From positions 11,449,296-11,513,295 of the forward strand of contig JAQFVV010012396.1 in NCBI GenBank assembly GCA_028023455.1: a stretch of DNA of 64,000 nt. Reading direction: 5' to 3'. A model generated the notes under the pieces. That model was not told the origin of the DNA and made no database searches. It saw nothing but the letters and a program-made list of their open reading frames with translations. The translations under genes and the position numbers were made by a program. The stretch is from Epiperipatus broadwayi (Eukaryota; Onychophora; Udeonychophora; Euonychophora; Peripatidae). Positions 35,761-48,149 of the stretch are shown in pieces. Within the stretch, counting starts at the first letter, position 1, and the number at the start of each line of letters is the position of its first letter.

Positions 35761-36120
35761 GGATGTAATGCAGATACATATAAGCATTGTCTCCCAATTT
35801 ATTATTTCACTATCTTTTTCATAAGTTTATTATTTTATTTTTATTAGTTGCTTTTGATGACATTTTAATATTTATAATTATTAAATTGTATTGTATGTAT
35901 GGATATATATATATGTATTAAAAAATATCTGTATTGAATATATATATGTTCACAATGCAAATTATATGTATTAGTATTTATTATTTTTGGCGTTAGTGCA
36001 AAAACTTGAATCAAACCTGATACATATTTTAATGTTAATTTTAATTTATCTGACATTTAAGTGTGTGTGTTCACATAAATATTTACATATGCAATATTTG
36101 TATAGAATACAAATGTTTAT

Positions 36121-36222
36121 CTTTTTTTTTTCATATGTCATAGCATCGGCCGGGATGCGAACCCACAACCGTCTGCAACCAATTACTTGCTTGCAAGACG
36201 GCTGCGATCATTGGTGCTTATT
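36121..36222 (-). repeat. tRNA-derived SINE, second copy
   Basis: The same family as at 35.65 kb: minus-strand GGGTTCGCATCCC (B box), GGCCGATGCTATGACA and a poly(A) tail (36131-36122). The middle differs (GTCTTGCAAGCAAG and a GGTTGCAGACGG insertion), so it is a different subfamily or rearranged copy. Confidence 0.65.
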
Positions 36223-36259
36223 TTTTTTGGTTCTCAATAAAAAATTTAAAACTTGAAAG

Positions 36260-37200
36260 CATTAATTTTACTTTAATAAATCATTTTCGGTCTTTATGAT
36301 AATTTAATTTCCATTCTGAAAAAAAAAAATTTAGTAAACTGTCCAAGCACCAATATATATATATATGAAATTACATTACTTCAGTTTGTCATAAATTAAT
36401 AAAGTAAATAAAAATCTTAACTGAATAAAATCTGTTAGCTTACAAGCAATGATCAGAGAATTGATAAAAGTCGGGCTAAAATCAATTTTTGAGGAGTTTG
36501 CATACAAACTCATTGATTCCTGTTTTATAAAAGAGGTTACCATCTGTTATATACATCAATTTTTAATATATCAATAGTAACCAGGCAACAAAATAAAATA
36601 GGTTTTTCCAATTCTAAATTTAGAATAACATAAATAAAGTTATAAGTAAAAAAAAAAACAAATAAATAGGAAATGTTAAAAATCATTTTAAAGAATAATT
36701 CATGCTTAGAAATTCAGTTGTAACAACTATATAATGTTTCCAAAACATTATATAATCATGTGAATATGACCTTATTGTAATATTATTGTTTTAAATCATA
36801 TGGAAAGTAGGAAGTTTAAAGCAAAAAATATAAATCTTTGGCTTCCAAAGAAGATAAATGAACATAACTCTATCATGACCTAATTTGGATTCAAATCTTG
36901 AGCAGAGCTAGCAATTTTTAACTCAGTGAGAAATTTAAATCATAAAAACTGACTTATTAATCATTTAAAGATTTATTTGGTTAGGGATTAAGAAACTGTT
37001 TGAAAATTAAGTTGGTAGCATTATTATAAATTAAAATATATGCTTTAGTTCATTTTTTGCTATCTGTAATAGATGTTATGGAACCAGATAAGAATCTAGA
37101 CATTTGCAATAAATCCAGTATTTTATTTTCAAGATAAATTTATTTTTTAATTTATTCAATACTTATTTAATTTATTTTCTTTCAGCATTTGTAATTCAAT
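36260..37200. other. AT-rich sequence, nothing recognised
   Basis: No frames, RNA genes or duplicated segments are visible. Confidence 0.4.
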
Positions 37201-38790
37201 GTAAACACATTTACCATGTCTATTAAGAAATGATTGTTTTTTTATCCATAAATAATATGCTTAGCATGCTTTCAGCTATCCACTAGTCATATTCAAAGCA
37301 ATCTAACATTATAATGGGTGATATGCCAAAGTATTTAAATATTTCTTGCAAAAATATAAATTGTTTAATTTACATAATCTATTTTTTTGACAAAAGGTAC
37401 AAGTCTTCTTATTAATAACATATGCTTTATTGGCCATATGCCAGACTCCCTTGACTTTGCACTTTCTGTCATCTCTTTCAAAACACACTATACTTGCCTT
37501 CAGTGGCTCAAAGACATGATCACATTAGATTTCAAGTTCCACGAATTGTAAATATAATAGCAGTGATGAAATCACAATCATAAACAATAATAACTAAATG
37601 ATTTATTACTTGAAAAGTTATGCGATATTCATGCACATGAATCAGTAGTCGAACTGCACAAGTCTGTCACTATTCCACTACACTAAATTCAGTACTCATG
37701 AGTATGGCACTTTGCTCATTCAGCTATTTCCAAGTCATTTCTCAAATCAACATTTTTGATTCTATGAAGAATTGGATTGAATATCTTCCATTCAAAATTG
37801 AGTTTATCTGCTGATGCTTAATCTGGATGCAAATTTTAACTGGAAATAAAGTCAAGATTGAAAACTTGTAATTTAGCTTTGAATGTCTTAATTAAATCAA
37901 GCATAATAACTATCTTGATAACTTACAGTTTAACATTTAAATGTAAGCATTAAAAAAAAACATTAAATCAGAAAGCCATTTGATGTCCATTAATCGATTA
38001 AATTTTTTCATGAATTTTTGAAGAACTTTACCATTATTGTATAATTATAAAAATTTTATTTATTTAAAAGGTATCCAGATATACAATTTCCAGGGCTTTA
38101 AATTAGACTCTGCAACATAAAACTTGACAATGTACAATGCAATTAAAACACAAAACTACTTTCACCAAGTAAATTGACATTGTTCTCCCTTCATATAGCA
38201 AAAACCATCAATGGTTACTGATACAATTTTGGGCTCTTTCAGTGAAAACATTTCCAACTACATTGCAAATATCTGTTTATTTCATTAACATCAACAATGA
38301 TATTAAACAATTCAATTCTCTGATATAATTCCCAGCAATAACAATAAATAAAAATTATTAAACTAGCTAATCCAGAAATCAATTAACTCAGAAAATTTTC
38401 TATTTATTTTTTTGTTGATGAATTAAATTTTTATTCAAAGACATGCCTTTTATTCTTTGAATAATTTTTTCCTTGTTTTCAAACTTTTAACAATATTTCT
38501 CTCATATATTCTCCAACACTAAAAAAATTCCCATGTTTGGCAAATAAATTTGAGGCTAACAAAAAAAACTAACAGCAGTCATATTTGAATAACTGCAGAC
38601 AAATTTCATTAAGGATATTGACTGAATATTTTCAAATTGTTCAGTAATAAATTATTTTTGTTAGGCCTTGCTTTTCTTAAGAAATAACTCATGGTTTGTC
38701 TTATAATGCCATTTTAATGGTGTCTTTCTGCATAAAACACATACTGCTTTATTTCCATTGCCAATCATTAACTTTGGATTCTTTATTGTT
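37200..38790 (-). pseudogene. probable hAT-type transposase relic (GTF2IRD2/SCAND3-like)
   Basis: At 38755-38665 on the minus strand KAVCVLCRKTPLKWHYKTNH reads like the zinc finger that starts these transposases (avC..C........RHy.t.H). Around 38250-38190 EPKIVSVTIDGFCYMKG resembles the catalytic-core phrase with the first Asp (...t.DGa..m.G). FMKKFNRLMDIKWLSD near 37970 resembles ...D..vrWLS. The segments are colinear but full of stops, and I did not align them against a family, so the call is tentative. It is much older than its neighbours. Confidence 0.4.
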
Positions 38791-39783
38791 TGATTCTAAT
38801 AATAAATATAAATGAATTCTTTACTGCTCAGAAGTTCATCAAAAGTTTGAGCACCACAAATGATAGAGTTAAGCCTCTTGAGCTCTAGAGACTGCCATTC
38901 TACTGCCACACCAATTTACAAAAAGTTTTGTTGTTGATAAATATTTTTATTTTCAATAGCCATGTTAAGTAGAACTGTAACAAATTTAATCAAAAAGTAA
39001 AATAAAATGCACTTTTTATATATAATTTCAACAAAGGAACATTTTATTATGTACTCAAATGAAATTATAATTCATATATACCCAAATCAAAACACATTGC
39101 ACATATGCATCAAGAATTATCTGTAATATGTTGCTTAAGTAATAAAGTATCATATTTGTTAGGTTTTTTTTTCCTTTGGGTAAAACAAAATTTTACTTAC
39201 ATAAATGAATAATTTATAAGTGTATAAAATAGTAACATCTGTAAATCACTCATTTAGCTAACAAAATTTTCGTGCATGCCATGCTTGAATTAGATCATGA
39301 CCAAAATAAGACAATGACAATATCGTTATTTGTGCCTCAAAAGAAAATATAATTCTAATATTATTGAATATTGTCTTGCTCATTTTTCTAATCTTCCTCT
39401 TCAATGTCCAATCATCACATTTATAAAATAACAAAAAAAAAAAAAAAACATAAATTAAATAGTCTTTGTTTTAAAAAACATTTCCATATTCAAATTTCCA
39501 ATAAAAATGTCTTCATTGTTAATATAGGATAACATCTAATTTTCTAAATAAATATTAAAAAAAAGTATTGTATTTATAAAATATTAGAATAATTTTTTAA
39601 ATATAAAAGTAAAACAAACAATTATTAAATTATTAACAATGAAAGAAAGAACATTCTATCTATTGTTTTTCTTCTTTTAAGATAAATAAATTGACAGTTT
39701 TTTGGGTGCCATCTAGTGTGCTTTTGATACAGCTGTTTGATATTTAGACTGATTTTATTATTACTTTTCTGAAGAGTAGTAGT

Positions 39784-40112
39784 CAAAATAAATAAAAATA
39801 AACTCTTTCACCTTAGATTCTTTATTAAAAGTGGCCAAAATACTTTTAAAAAATAATTATAACATACACCAAATCTTTTAAAAACGTGTTTTTTTATTTT
39901 TTTACCACCAAAATGAAATATATATTAAAATAGATTTCCAACGTTTCGACTATTTCTTTATTTTTTTCTATAGTCTTTTTCAAGGAACTAAAAATATATA
40001 AAAAGGAGAAAAAAAAAAATTCATAAAAATTTTTAATATATATTTCATTTTGGTGGCAAAAAAATAAAAAACAAGTTTTTAAAAGATTTGGTGTATGTTA
40101 TAATTATTTTTT
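39784..40112. mobile_element. inverted-repeat element with hammerhead-like core, inserted in the LINE 5' region
   Basis: Arms of about 80 bp (39850-39931 and 40032-40112) are reverse complements with few changes (TATAACATACACCAAATCTT on the left). AAGAGTAGTAGT occurs at 39772-39783 and 40113-40124, a 12-bp target duplication that brackets the insert. Between the arms, on the minus strand (39984-39943), CTTGAAAAA-GACTAT...ATAGTC-GAAACGTTGG has hammerhead order with a six-pair helix II and intact GAAAC, but a degraded CTGATGA. It is likely a non-autonomous Penelope-related or foldback element. Confidence 0.65.
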
Positions 40113-40194
40113 AAGAGTAGTAGTGTGTGAAGGAAGAATTGTGTGTTCTAATTTGAAAGGTAAGACTTAAATCTTTTAGTCTGTTAAGAAGAAA

Positions 40195-43100
40195 ATGAGT
40201 AAAATTCAGAGTTATTCTGAAGAAAATTCAAATGAAAAAGTTAAACATGATTCCTTAGTAATGGATGACAAAAATGTTTCTATGCAAAATGAGTTTAAAA
40301 CATCAAAAACAATGTCAACAAAAGATATAAAAAAGAAATCTATTAAAATTTCCTGTGAAACTTCTTTTGAAAATGAAAATGAAAATGAAACAAATAATTC
40401 AAGTAATTCAAAAATAATATTGAAAGAAAGCATTGTTAAACCTAATTCTAAATTAGAACGTTAAGATAATTCAGATAACAATGGAAATGGAAATTTAGAA
40501 CAAAAAAAATTTATTGTTTCAAATGCTTCAATTCATTCTATTAAAAGTTCAAATCAGCAAATTACAAAAAAGTCAAAAAAAGTACTACTACATAAAGATT
40601 TTTTTTTTTTAAGGAAAAAAAAATGCAGGTGACTGATCACCCACTACATGATGTAAATACATTTGTTTAAAAGGAATCTTTAGATCATACTACAGTCAAT
40701 AACCCTAGTCTTCTCCATTGATTCATAAGAGTCTTTGAATTGCCAAGTTCTTTAATTCACAGATCCTTAAAACTTCATCTATGTTGCCATGTCTTTGTAT
40801 AAACTGCATTTATGGAATTCATACTTTAATCTTTCCTGTTCGGAGTTTTCTTCAAAATTTTCCTCTTGTGAGCTTATTTCTTCATCATCTGTGATTTCTT
40901 CTGTTTCATCAGTACACACAGGACTAGTACTAATTTGTTGCTGCATTTCCTTTGGATAGCCATCTACTTCCTCGCTTCCAGAACTGTCACTATGAGCCTC
41001 ATCGCTCCATTGCTCTTCTACATTATCAAGTTCTTCGACTGGATTATCAGACTTTACTACATAAAGATTTTTCTAACACTAATATCATTTCTAAACAAAT
41101 ATCAAATTTTAAAACTTCTGAAGTTCAAATGATAAATAATGAAAATGGTATTGAATTGCCAACAAATGTTGATAAATTTGACTTAAGCCCTGCTTCAGAA
41201 AATGTAAAAGAAAATAATCCAAAATTGAAAAATCAAAACTTACACGATTATGTGGGTATTTATAATCAAGAGTCTATTGGAAATGAAAATAACAATACTC
41301 TAATTTCATCTCCTAATATTTTGAATGATAAAAAGTTTAGTTTTGAGTTATATAATAAAACTAACAATTCAAACTTTAAAAAAAATTGCATAGAAAATAG
41401 TGATGATTCTTCAAATGAAATTAGCAATTTGATTGATATCAGGGTTAATGATAAAGAACATAAGACTGTGGATAAAGCTAAACAAAATAAAACTGTTGAA
41501 GTTTGCAAGAATATAAATAAAGACAATAGTTATCATTACTCAGTATTACATGAAAATGATAATAAAGGAATTAATGAAAACAAAATGAGCTATGCTCAGA
41601 AGGTTAAAACTAAAATACCAACAAACAATTGTACTATCTCACATCATTCTTCACAAAACTCACTTCTCTCTCTAGACCTTGAAGATGATGATGAAGAAAC
41701 AGAGCAAACTCATTTTGATCACACAAAAGTATCAATTATTAATGCAAAAAATGCAGATAATTCTTTTACTCCCTCATGGGACGATTTTAATAAAATCAAT
41801 AAAAAATTTAATTTATCTATTCCTCAAGCACTTTTAGACTCTTTCAAAGTATATCAAAAGGAGAACACATTAATTATCTCAGCAACTAACAATGACATTA
41901 AACCTTTACTCTTCCCTATAGATTTATTATATAACACTCTTAGTTTAAATAAACATTGGAATTATATAAATAAAGTGTATCATCATCAAAACAAAAGATA
42001 TCTTATTTTAGAATTTGCTTCTATTACATACAAAACAGCTTTTATAAATACTTACAGAATGCTTGGAGATTTATGGTTATGTAAAGTTGATTTAAATATA
42101 AAAAGATCCCTAAAAGGTATTATAAGAAATTGCTACCCAGGATTTGATTCACATGATCTTCAAAAAATACTAAACATTTATGGCATAACTTCAGAGGTTT
42201 TTTTTTTAAAATGAGAAGGGAGCTCCTTCCCATGTGCTTTTGATCATAGCCTTGTTTAATTTAGCTCTTAAAGAAAATATCTCTGCTCTAGACATCCCAT
42301 CATTTCATACGGTTGCAAAGACTAACTTAGTAATAAGTTTTCAAGGAGTTCCATCACAGTGCTATATATGCAAATTAAGAGACCATCTAATTAAAGACTG
42401 TCCGAAAAGTTTTTGCCAAAGATATATTAAATCATCTAAGTTTCACCATTGCCCACTTTTGGATTATTAAAACAAACAATGGGAAGATTCCTGTTTTGCA
42501 TCAAACATTGATCATCAGAGAATTTTTTTTTCTCATAATTCTTCTTCAATTATTAATATTCAAAATAGGCAAAGTAGTCAATTAGAAAGAAATCAACAAC
42601 TCAAATCACAAGAGATTACAGGGATTCTTCATGAAGAAATAGAAAAAAATAAAAAATAAATAGAAGATCAATGTTTTCTTAATACTTCTGAACAATTAAT
42701 TAATTCTCATTTAAATAAGAGTTTACCAAGATTACATAAACAAAAAAAAGAAAGAAATTTAATTACAAATTTAGATAAAACTACTGAAATAATAACAAAT
42801 GATTCTTCTAATAGTTCAAGCACACTTTGTGGCTCTGATAATGACTTAAATTCTATTACTAAACATCCTAACAAAAAGAAAAAGAAAATTTAAAAAAATC
42901 AAGAATATGAAAATGAATTAGATAATCTAATGCAAATAGAGAAGTCTAATACATCATTAAGTACAACAAATAATGTGATTGCTTATATCACTCCTACAAA
43001 TTCAGGGTCACATCTTAATTTATTAACACCTGGAGTGGTAGAAGACAAAGAGAGTGATTTCCAATTCTCACCCTTAGTTGGATTTGATGTATTGGAATGA
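40195..43100 (+). pseudogene. LINE ORF1 (gag-like, CCHC zinc knuckle), broken
   Basis: ORF1 starts with ATG at 40195 (MSKIQSYSEENSNEK). It has an in-frame stop at 40462-40464, continues open to the retrocopy insertion at 40604, and resumes in the same frame at 41073 (LLHKDF is present on both sides because of the target duplication). It stays open to 42214, a frameshift in a poly(T) run follows, and a CCHC knuckle C-x2-C-x4-H-x4-C (CYICKLRDHLIKDC) lies at about 42360-42401. A second knuckle has lost a Cys (CQRY). More frame changes and stops lie before the end at about 43100 (VGFDVLE). The first half is Asn/Lys/Glu/Ser-rich and probably disordered. The folded part (about 41760-42200) precedes the knuckle, as in nucleic-acid-binding ORF1 proteins of LINEs. 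Confidence 0.75.
40604..41054 (-). pseudogene. 3' fragment of a retrocopied host mRNA, nested in the LINE
   Basis: The insertion is flanked by 18-bp direct repeats starting TACTACATAAAG (40586-40603 and 41055-41072) and has a poly(T)-rich left edge, so it is a poly(A)-bearing reverse-strand insertion. On the minus strand one frame is open from the 5' edge (41051) for about 90 codons, ending ...CSLYKDMAT-stop. The peptide is very acidic (EELDNVEEQWSDE, SSGSEEVDGYPKEMQQQ, EEITDDEEISSQEE). About 180 bp of untranslated sequence and the A-rich tail follow. It looks like a 5'-truncated processed pseudogene carrying the acidic C terminus of a cellular protein that I cannot name. Its codon use is less AT-biased than the host element's. 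Confidence 0.75.
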
Positions 43101-43174
43101 TTCTTTCATTTTTTCCATTGATGCCTAATCAAATTTAATTTATATTTTAAAATTCTAGTTTTTATCAATACTCA

Positions 43175-46100
43175 ATGAAAATTAAAATAATAGGTATAAA
43201 TGTAAGAGGATTAAACTCTTTACAATGTGTCTATGCTATAAAAGATTTTTCTTAAAAAAAAAACACCAGATATTATTTTCTTTGCAGAAACTAAATTACA
43301 TATAAACAGCAACTGCAAAATATCAGAAATTTTATCTTCACTAGGTCTATTTAAATTCTCCATAGCAAATTCTCCATCAGGAGGAGCGAGTTGCATTCAT
43401 AGTAAATCGCATCTCTAAATTTACAACCTTTAATATTATCCATTTAGATTCAAATGTTATAATAGTTAATTTTGTATTTGGTCAGACAAATACGATTTAT
43501 AAAGTAATAAATATAATTAACTTGGCTCTTTATCATAGTTCAGCATCAACTATTCTATTGGGCGATTTTAATCTTCCTTATCACACATTTGACAGAAAAT
43601 ATTTACATTTAATTAATTATGGTCTCATGTCAGCTCAAGGTTTCTTTAATAATAATGCTTATTCTTTCTACACAAAACAGTATTCTTCACTTATAGATTT
43701 GATTTATTACTCTCCTGACATACATTTCAAGATTGAAACATCTCTAAAACATGTTTTTTTCTCTCATCACCTAGCTTTAAAAATTTTGCTTTGCATAAAT
43801 GGGCCAATTAATATTATTGATGGTCTTCCAAGAACATCAAGACTAATTAATAAATTTACAACTCCCGAGGCTGTCTTTTCTGAGGCCTACATTTATTTTC
43901 ACAAGACAAATATCCTATCTCGGCCGCCGATTGATGCCTGGTTTACTTTTACTGAAATTCTAAGAGCCATAACCAATTATTTTTGTAGAAAACAAAATGG
44001 ACCATGTAAAATGCTAAAAGAAATGGATTCTCTGTCTGCCATAATGAATTCAATACCCTCTACGACACTTAATATTAATAAAATACTTCAAATTAAAATT
44101 AAATATAAAGAATTACAAAGGGCCCTAGCTGAAAATATTTCTATTAAGAGATCTAAAGTTTTTCTAGCCAGTAGACATGCCTGGACTAAAAGTTATATTC
44201 GTTGGGCATTAGGATCAAAACCAAAACTTATTACACCTTTATCAATTTTAGACAATGGAGCCAACTATGCTGGTTCTTCAATGCTAATGATTATTAGAAA
44301 TTTCTTTTTCAATAAACTTCGTACAACATCCGGCAAACAAATTAGAACCATATTCAACAATAGTCAAAAAAATGATCATGAAATAACTGAGCAATTAATT
44401 TTAAACAAATTAAATTCACTTCCTGAAAAAACACATCCTGGCTCTCATGGCCTCCCAAAATTTGTACTATCACATTTGGCTCACTTTACTGTTCCAATTA
44501 TAAAAGGTGTCATTGACGTCATAGCCTCAAGTTGTCAAGACATACCTGGCCTCTACCCTATTTCATTGGTGCCTTTTTTAAAAAAGAAAGGTCTTCCCTC
44601 TATTACATCAAATATAAGACCTATCTCTATGACTCCTTATTAAGATCATAGAAGGGCTGATTAAAGACAAGATTCAACAAAAGATTTTAGATAATATTTC
44701 TTCTACTCAATATGCAAAACAAGGTTCATCCACAATGCATGCAATTTGCCTTTTCAAAATTTTAACAGAATACATTAGAATTAAGAGAAAATCAAAGCCA
44801 ATAGCTGTACAACTAGATATTATAGCAGCATTTGATTCAGTAAGAATTGAAATATTAATGAAAACACTACAACAATATGGAGTTCCCTCCATCTATCTTA
44901 CTATGATAGAGAATCTTCTATTTAATAAAGAAATTTTCATTACACTCAATGGTAGAATTGCACCTGGCTTTAAACCATCAATTTCTATTCCTCAGGGCTT
45001 ACCCTTGAGAGCACTTTTATTCATTGCTTATATTAACCCCCTTCTCATAGAAATGGAAACAAAACTTCCTGGAGTGTTTGTTCCTTTTCTAAACAAAGAA
45101 ATTAAACATCTTGCATATATGGATGATATTGTTGTAATGCTGCCATCAGCTAAACACCTACCAGAACTTGAAAAAAATCCTTAAAAAGTTTTCATTGGAA
45201 TACAAATTAAATTTTAATCTAGAGAAATCTGCAGTTTGGAAACTTCATTCAGGAGAAAATGTCCCTGCATGTTTCTCATCAAAACTTCAACCTTTTTTAG
45301 GTATACCACTTTACCTTTCACCAAACAAAATGAGGAAAATGTTACAAGACAAACTGATTATATCAACAACAAAAATAATAGATTCTCTAAAAAGCATTTA
45401 CTTATCTTTATATGATAAAGTTATCTTACTAAATTCTCTTGTTTTCAGCAGAATTAATTATTATTTACCGATTTTAAACCCTACTAAAAAATTTACTTCG
45501 CAAATTAACTCATTATGCTCTGGCCTCCTTTGGAAAAAAAAAAAAGTGGTCTGTATCAGTATACGTAAAATGCAAAATCCAAAAATACTTTTTGGCCTAG
45601 GTTTACATTCAATTAATACATTATTAATTAAAAATATAGTTAATTTATTCTACTACATCAAGATTGAATTTAATTACCAAAACATTATTGACACAATCAT
45701 TCCCACAGATACGCCTCCCCCGAATATTAAAAAAAATTGGCTACAACTTCTCATCTCACTTATTGATAAACAAATGGATTTAAATGAAATTCTTTTTAAT
45801 AATAAGCACACATATTGGGACACGTTTAAAATGATAAATCCTCAGCTGATATGCCCTCCTAGTTATCTTGAAGTGACTAATATCAATCTTTTTAATAAAA
45901 TGAGAAAATGGTATTTAATGCCTAAATATATTGATTTTATCATTAAAATAAATCTATCTTCACTTCCTACCAAAGATTTCCTTGTTTCAAATAGAGGATT
46001 TGAAAGGATTGATTCCTAATGTATTTTGTGTAAAAAAGATAGTGAATCATTTGATCATATTCTTGTTTCTTGCTAGGGACTAAGAGAAGCAAAATATATA

Positions 46101-46400
46101 ATTCAAAATTATTTCAATAATCACAATCCAGAACTCTTTGATATCATTCATAATATTAAAATGGGTAATTTCTGCAATATCATTAAGATGCATATTTATT
46201 AACCATGTAATATGGTTACTTAGATGCCATATAGTTATAACAAATTCTCCACTGGATTTACAACTATTTATTAAAAATACATTTAATTCTATTCGAAAAA
46301 AAGATAAGCTTCTTGCACCCAAAGAAATCTACCTATCCGCATGGACTGGTTCTTAGTACAAGAAATTCAGGAAGTTATTAGTAAAAATGTAAATTTATAC
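43175..46400 (+). pseudogene. LINE ORF2: APE endonuclease, reverse transcriptase, zinc motif; broken
   Basis: The start at 43175 (MKIKIIGINVRGLNS) opens the APE endonuclease with the catalytic Asn, then PDIIFFAETK (catalytic Glu), GDFNLP and SLIDLIYYS. The last motif is SHH instead of SDH. Frameshifts lie near 43250 and 43390. The longest open part is 43522-44643. After a frameshift at about 44640, AVQLDIIAAFDSV (RT motif A), IPQGLPLRALLF (motif B, Ser replaced by Arg) and YMDDIVVML (motif C) follow to 45184. After another frameshift the thumb runs to 46019, and a final CILC-x7-H-x4-C motif marks the C-terminal zinc domain. No RNase H is visible. It would perform target-primed reverse transcription if intact. 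Confidence 0.85.
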
Positions 46401-46444
46401 TAGATTTTTTTTGTTGTCTAGAGAAATTCATTTGTAACACTTTA

Positions 46445-46481
46445 TATAAAATAAAGTCTATATTCTTTAAAAAAAAAAAAA
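46445..46481 (+). terminator. polyadenylation signal and poly(A) tail of the LINE
   Basis: AAAATAAAG is followed about 15 bases later by an A run of about 13. The target duplication starts directly after it, which fixes the 3' end of the element. Confidence 0.8.
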
Positions 46482-46499
46482 TTGACAGTTTTTGTTTTA

Positions 46500-47580
46500 A
46501 ATTTGCTTTTATTGATGATAATATAACAAAGTCAAAAAAATAGTGATGAGAATAATATATGTATAAATTGAATACTAATATTTATATATAGCCAATTATA
46601 CCAACAGATTATCTGATTCTTAAGCTAAATTATATTACAATATAATTAATATTTTTTTTAATTCACATTTATATATTGTAAGTTTAAGTAATCAATGGTT
46701 ACCAGATGGTAGGGCATTTCAATCTTTAGCACCAGACTAGTTTCTGGCTTATGTCTTTATCAATAAGAATTTAATCCATTTCTTGTATAGTTACTACATA
46801 AGTCTGATAGGTTAGTATCTACATATTTTAGAAAACTCAATTCTTTACAATTATAGATACCTTTTTCATCCTGTCCAGGTATGTTAATACAAGAAAAGGC
46901 ACTAGATAATTTATATATGTATACAAATTTGTTATTTTATAAATAAAAACTATATATACTTAAGTTATGTGTTAGGTAAATTTGTAAGTATGCAGTTAAT
47001 TGTGTGCTAATAAAGTATGTATGCAGTAGAGTTTTTCTGACGATGCAAAATAATATGGCAATTTTATAAGATGCTTTAAGAAAGTCAATTATAAGTATTA
47101 AGGAGAACACACAGAATACATTTGTGGCAGAATATTATTTGCCCATAACTGAATACAATCAATCAAGATCAAAATTTAGTTATCAAATATTTAAATTTAA
47201 AAAAGTAAAATGAAATATCAGAAATATGGGAAGAGAAAATTAAAGATCTATTATTAGAAAAGAAAAGAAAAATGTTAAGCATTGTGTAGGTCTCTGTACA
47301 GCAGATAAGTACAAAACAGATTGTTTAATAATGGGGGATAACATAAAACTCATTGTTGATAAAAGTCTATTAAAATACACGGAATTGATTAAATTTCAAG
47401 TGAATTATTGAAGGCTGGTAAGGGAATAGATTATGAGAATTAAGTGATGTTTGTAATTTAATTTATGATTTTGGAAATTGATCAATAGATTTTCATTCAA
47501 TATTTATGATTCCTTTAGAAAAAAGACCTAAGGCAATAAAGTACGGACTTTAGAATAATAATTTAATTTCATATGCAGTT
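46500..47580. other. AT-rich sequence with one family B fragment
   Basis: At 46725-46770 the minus strand carries TTGATAAAGACATAAGCCA-GAAAC-TAGTCTGG, a decayed family B hammerhead-like core. No genes are seen. Confidence 0.5.
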
Positions 47581-47587
47581 AAATATG

Positions 47588-48145
47588 GATGAAAATTATT
47601 CTACATGAATAAAGCATGATAAACAGAGCAACAAAAATGCAAAAAACATTAATTATAAACAATTTTCCAAGCGCTTTTGGTACTGTATACAAGAATCATG
47701 GTGTTGGAATTAAATAGTTAATATTCCAGTGCATGCTCAGTGGAACACTAGAGTTACACTGATTGATAATGTTTTTTTGTTTCATAATAAACCAAGCCTC
47801 TTTCAACTTCCTTTTCTGATCATTTGATTCATTACACACAGTAGTAATTTTTGAGGATAAAACTCATGACCAGAATATTACTACTGTGTGTAATGAGTCA
47901 AACGATTGGAAAAGGAAGTTGAAAGATGCTTGGTTTATTGCAAAGTCTAAAAATGTTATCAATCAACATAACACTAGTGTACCACTGAGCATGCACTGGA
48001 ATATTAACCATTCAGTTCCAATATGTCACCATGATTCTGGTATACTGTACCAAAAGTGCTTGGAAAATTGTTGTTTATAATTAATGTTTTTTGCATTTTG
48101 GTTGCTGTTTATCATGCTTTATTCGTGTAGAATAATTTTCATTAT
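47588..48145. mobile_element. 265-bp inverted repeats carrying a Penelope endonuclease C terminus
   Basis: The left arm (about 47588-47853) and right arm (about 47876-48145) are reverse complements with modest divergence, separated by about 22 bp. The right arm encodes, on the plus strand, DWKRKLKDAWFIAKSK then INQHNTSVPLSMHW, which fits the last block of Penelope GIY-YIG proteins (R.lkeA..I......N......LS..W). The left arm encodes the same on the minus strand. Each arm then runs into the 3' untranslated sequence. Inverted terminal partial copies are a known outcome of Penelope insertion. No RT is present. Confidence 0.65.
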
Positions 48146-48149
48146 CTGA

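Larger units (their letters stand above)
39688..46495 (+). mobile_element. 6.8-kb APE-type non-LTR retrotransposon with target-site duplication
   Basis: The element runs from about 39703 (GGGTGCCATCTAGTG) to a poly(A) tail at 46469-46481. AAATTGACAGTTTTT occurs at 39688-39702 and again at the 3' edge (from about 46479), a target-site duplication of about 15 bp. In order it contains a 5' untranslated region, ORF1 (gag-like with zinc knuckle), ORF2 (APE endonuclease, RT, C-terminal zinc motif), a short 3' untranslated region with AATAAA, and poly(A). Two later insertions are nested in it (39784-40112 and 40604-41054), each with its own target duplication. The architecture fits the L1/Tx1 or Jockey/R1 groups. 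I do not assign a clade. Both ORFs are broken, so it is inactive. Confidence 0.85.
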
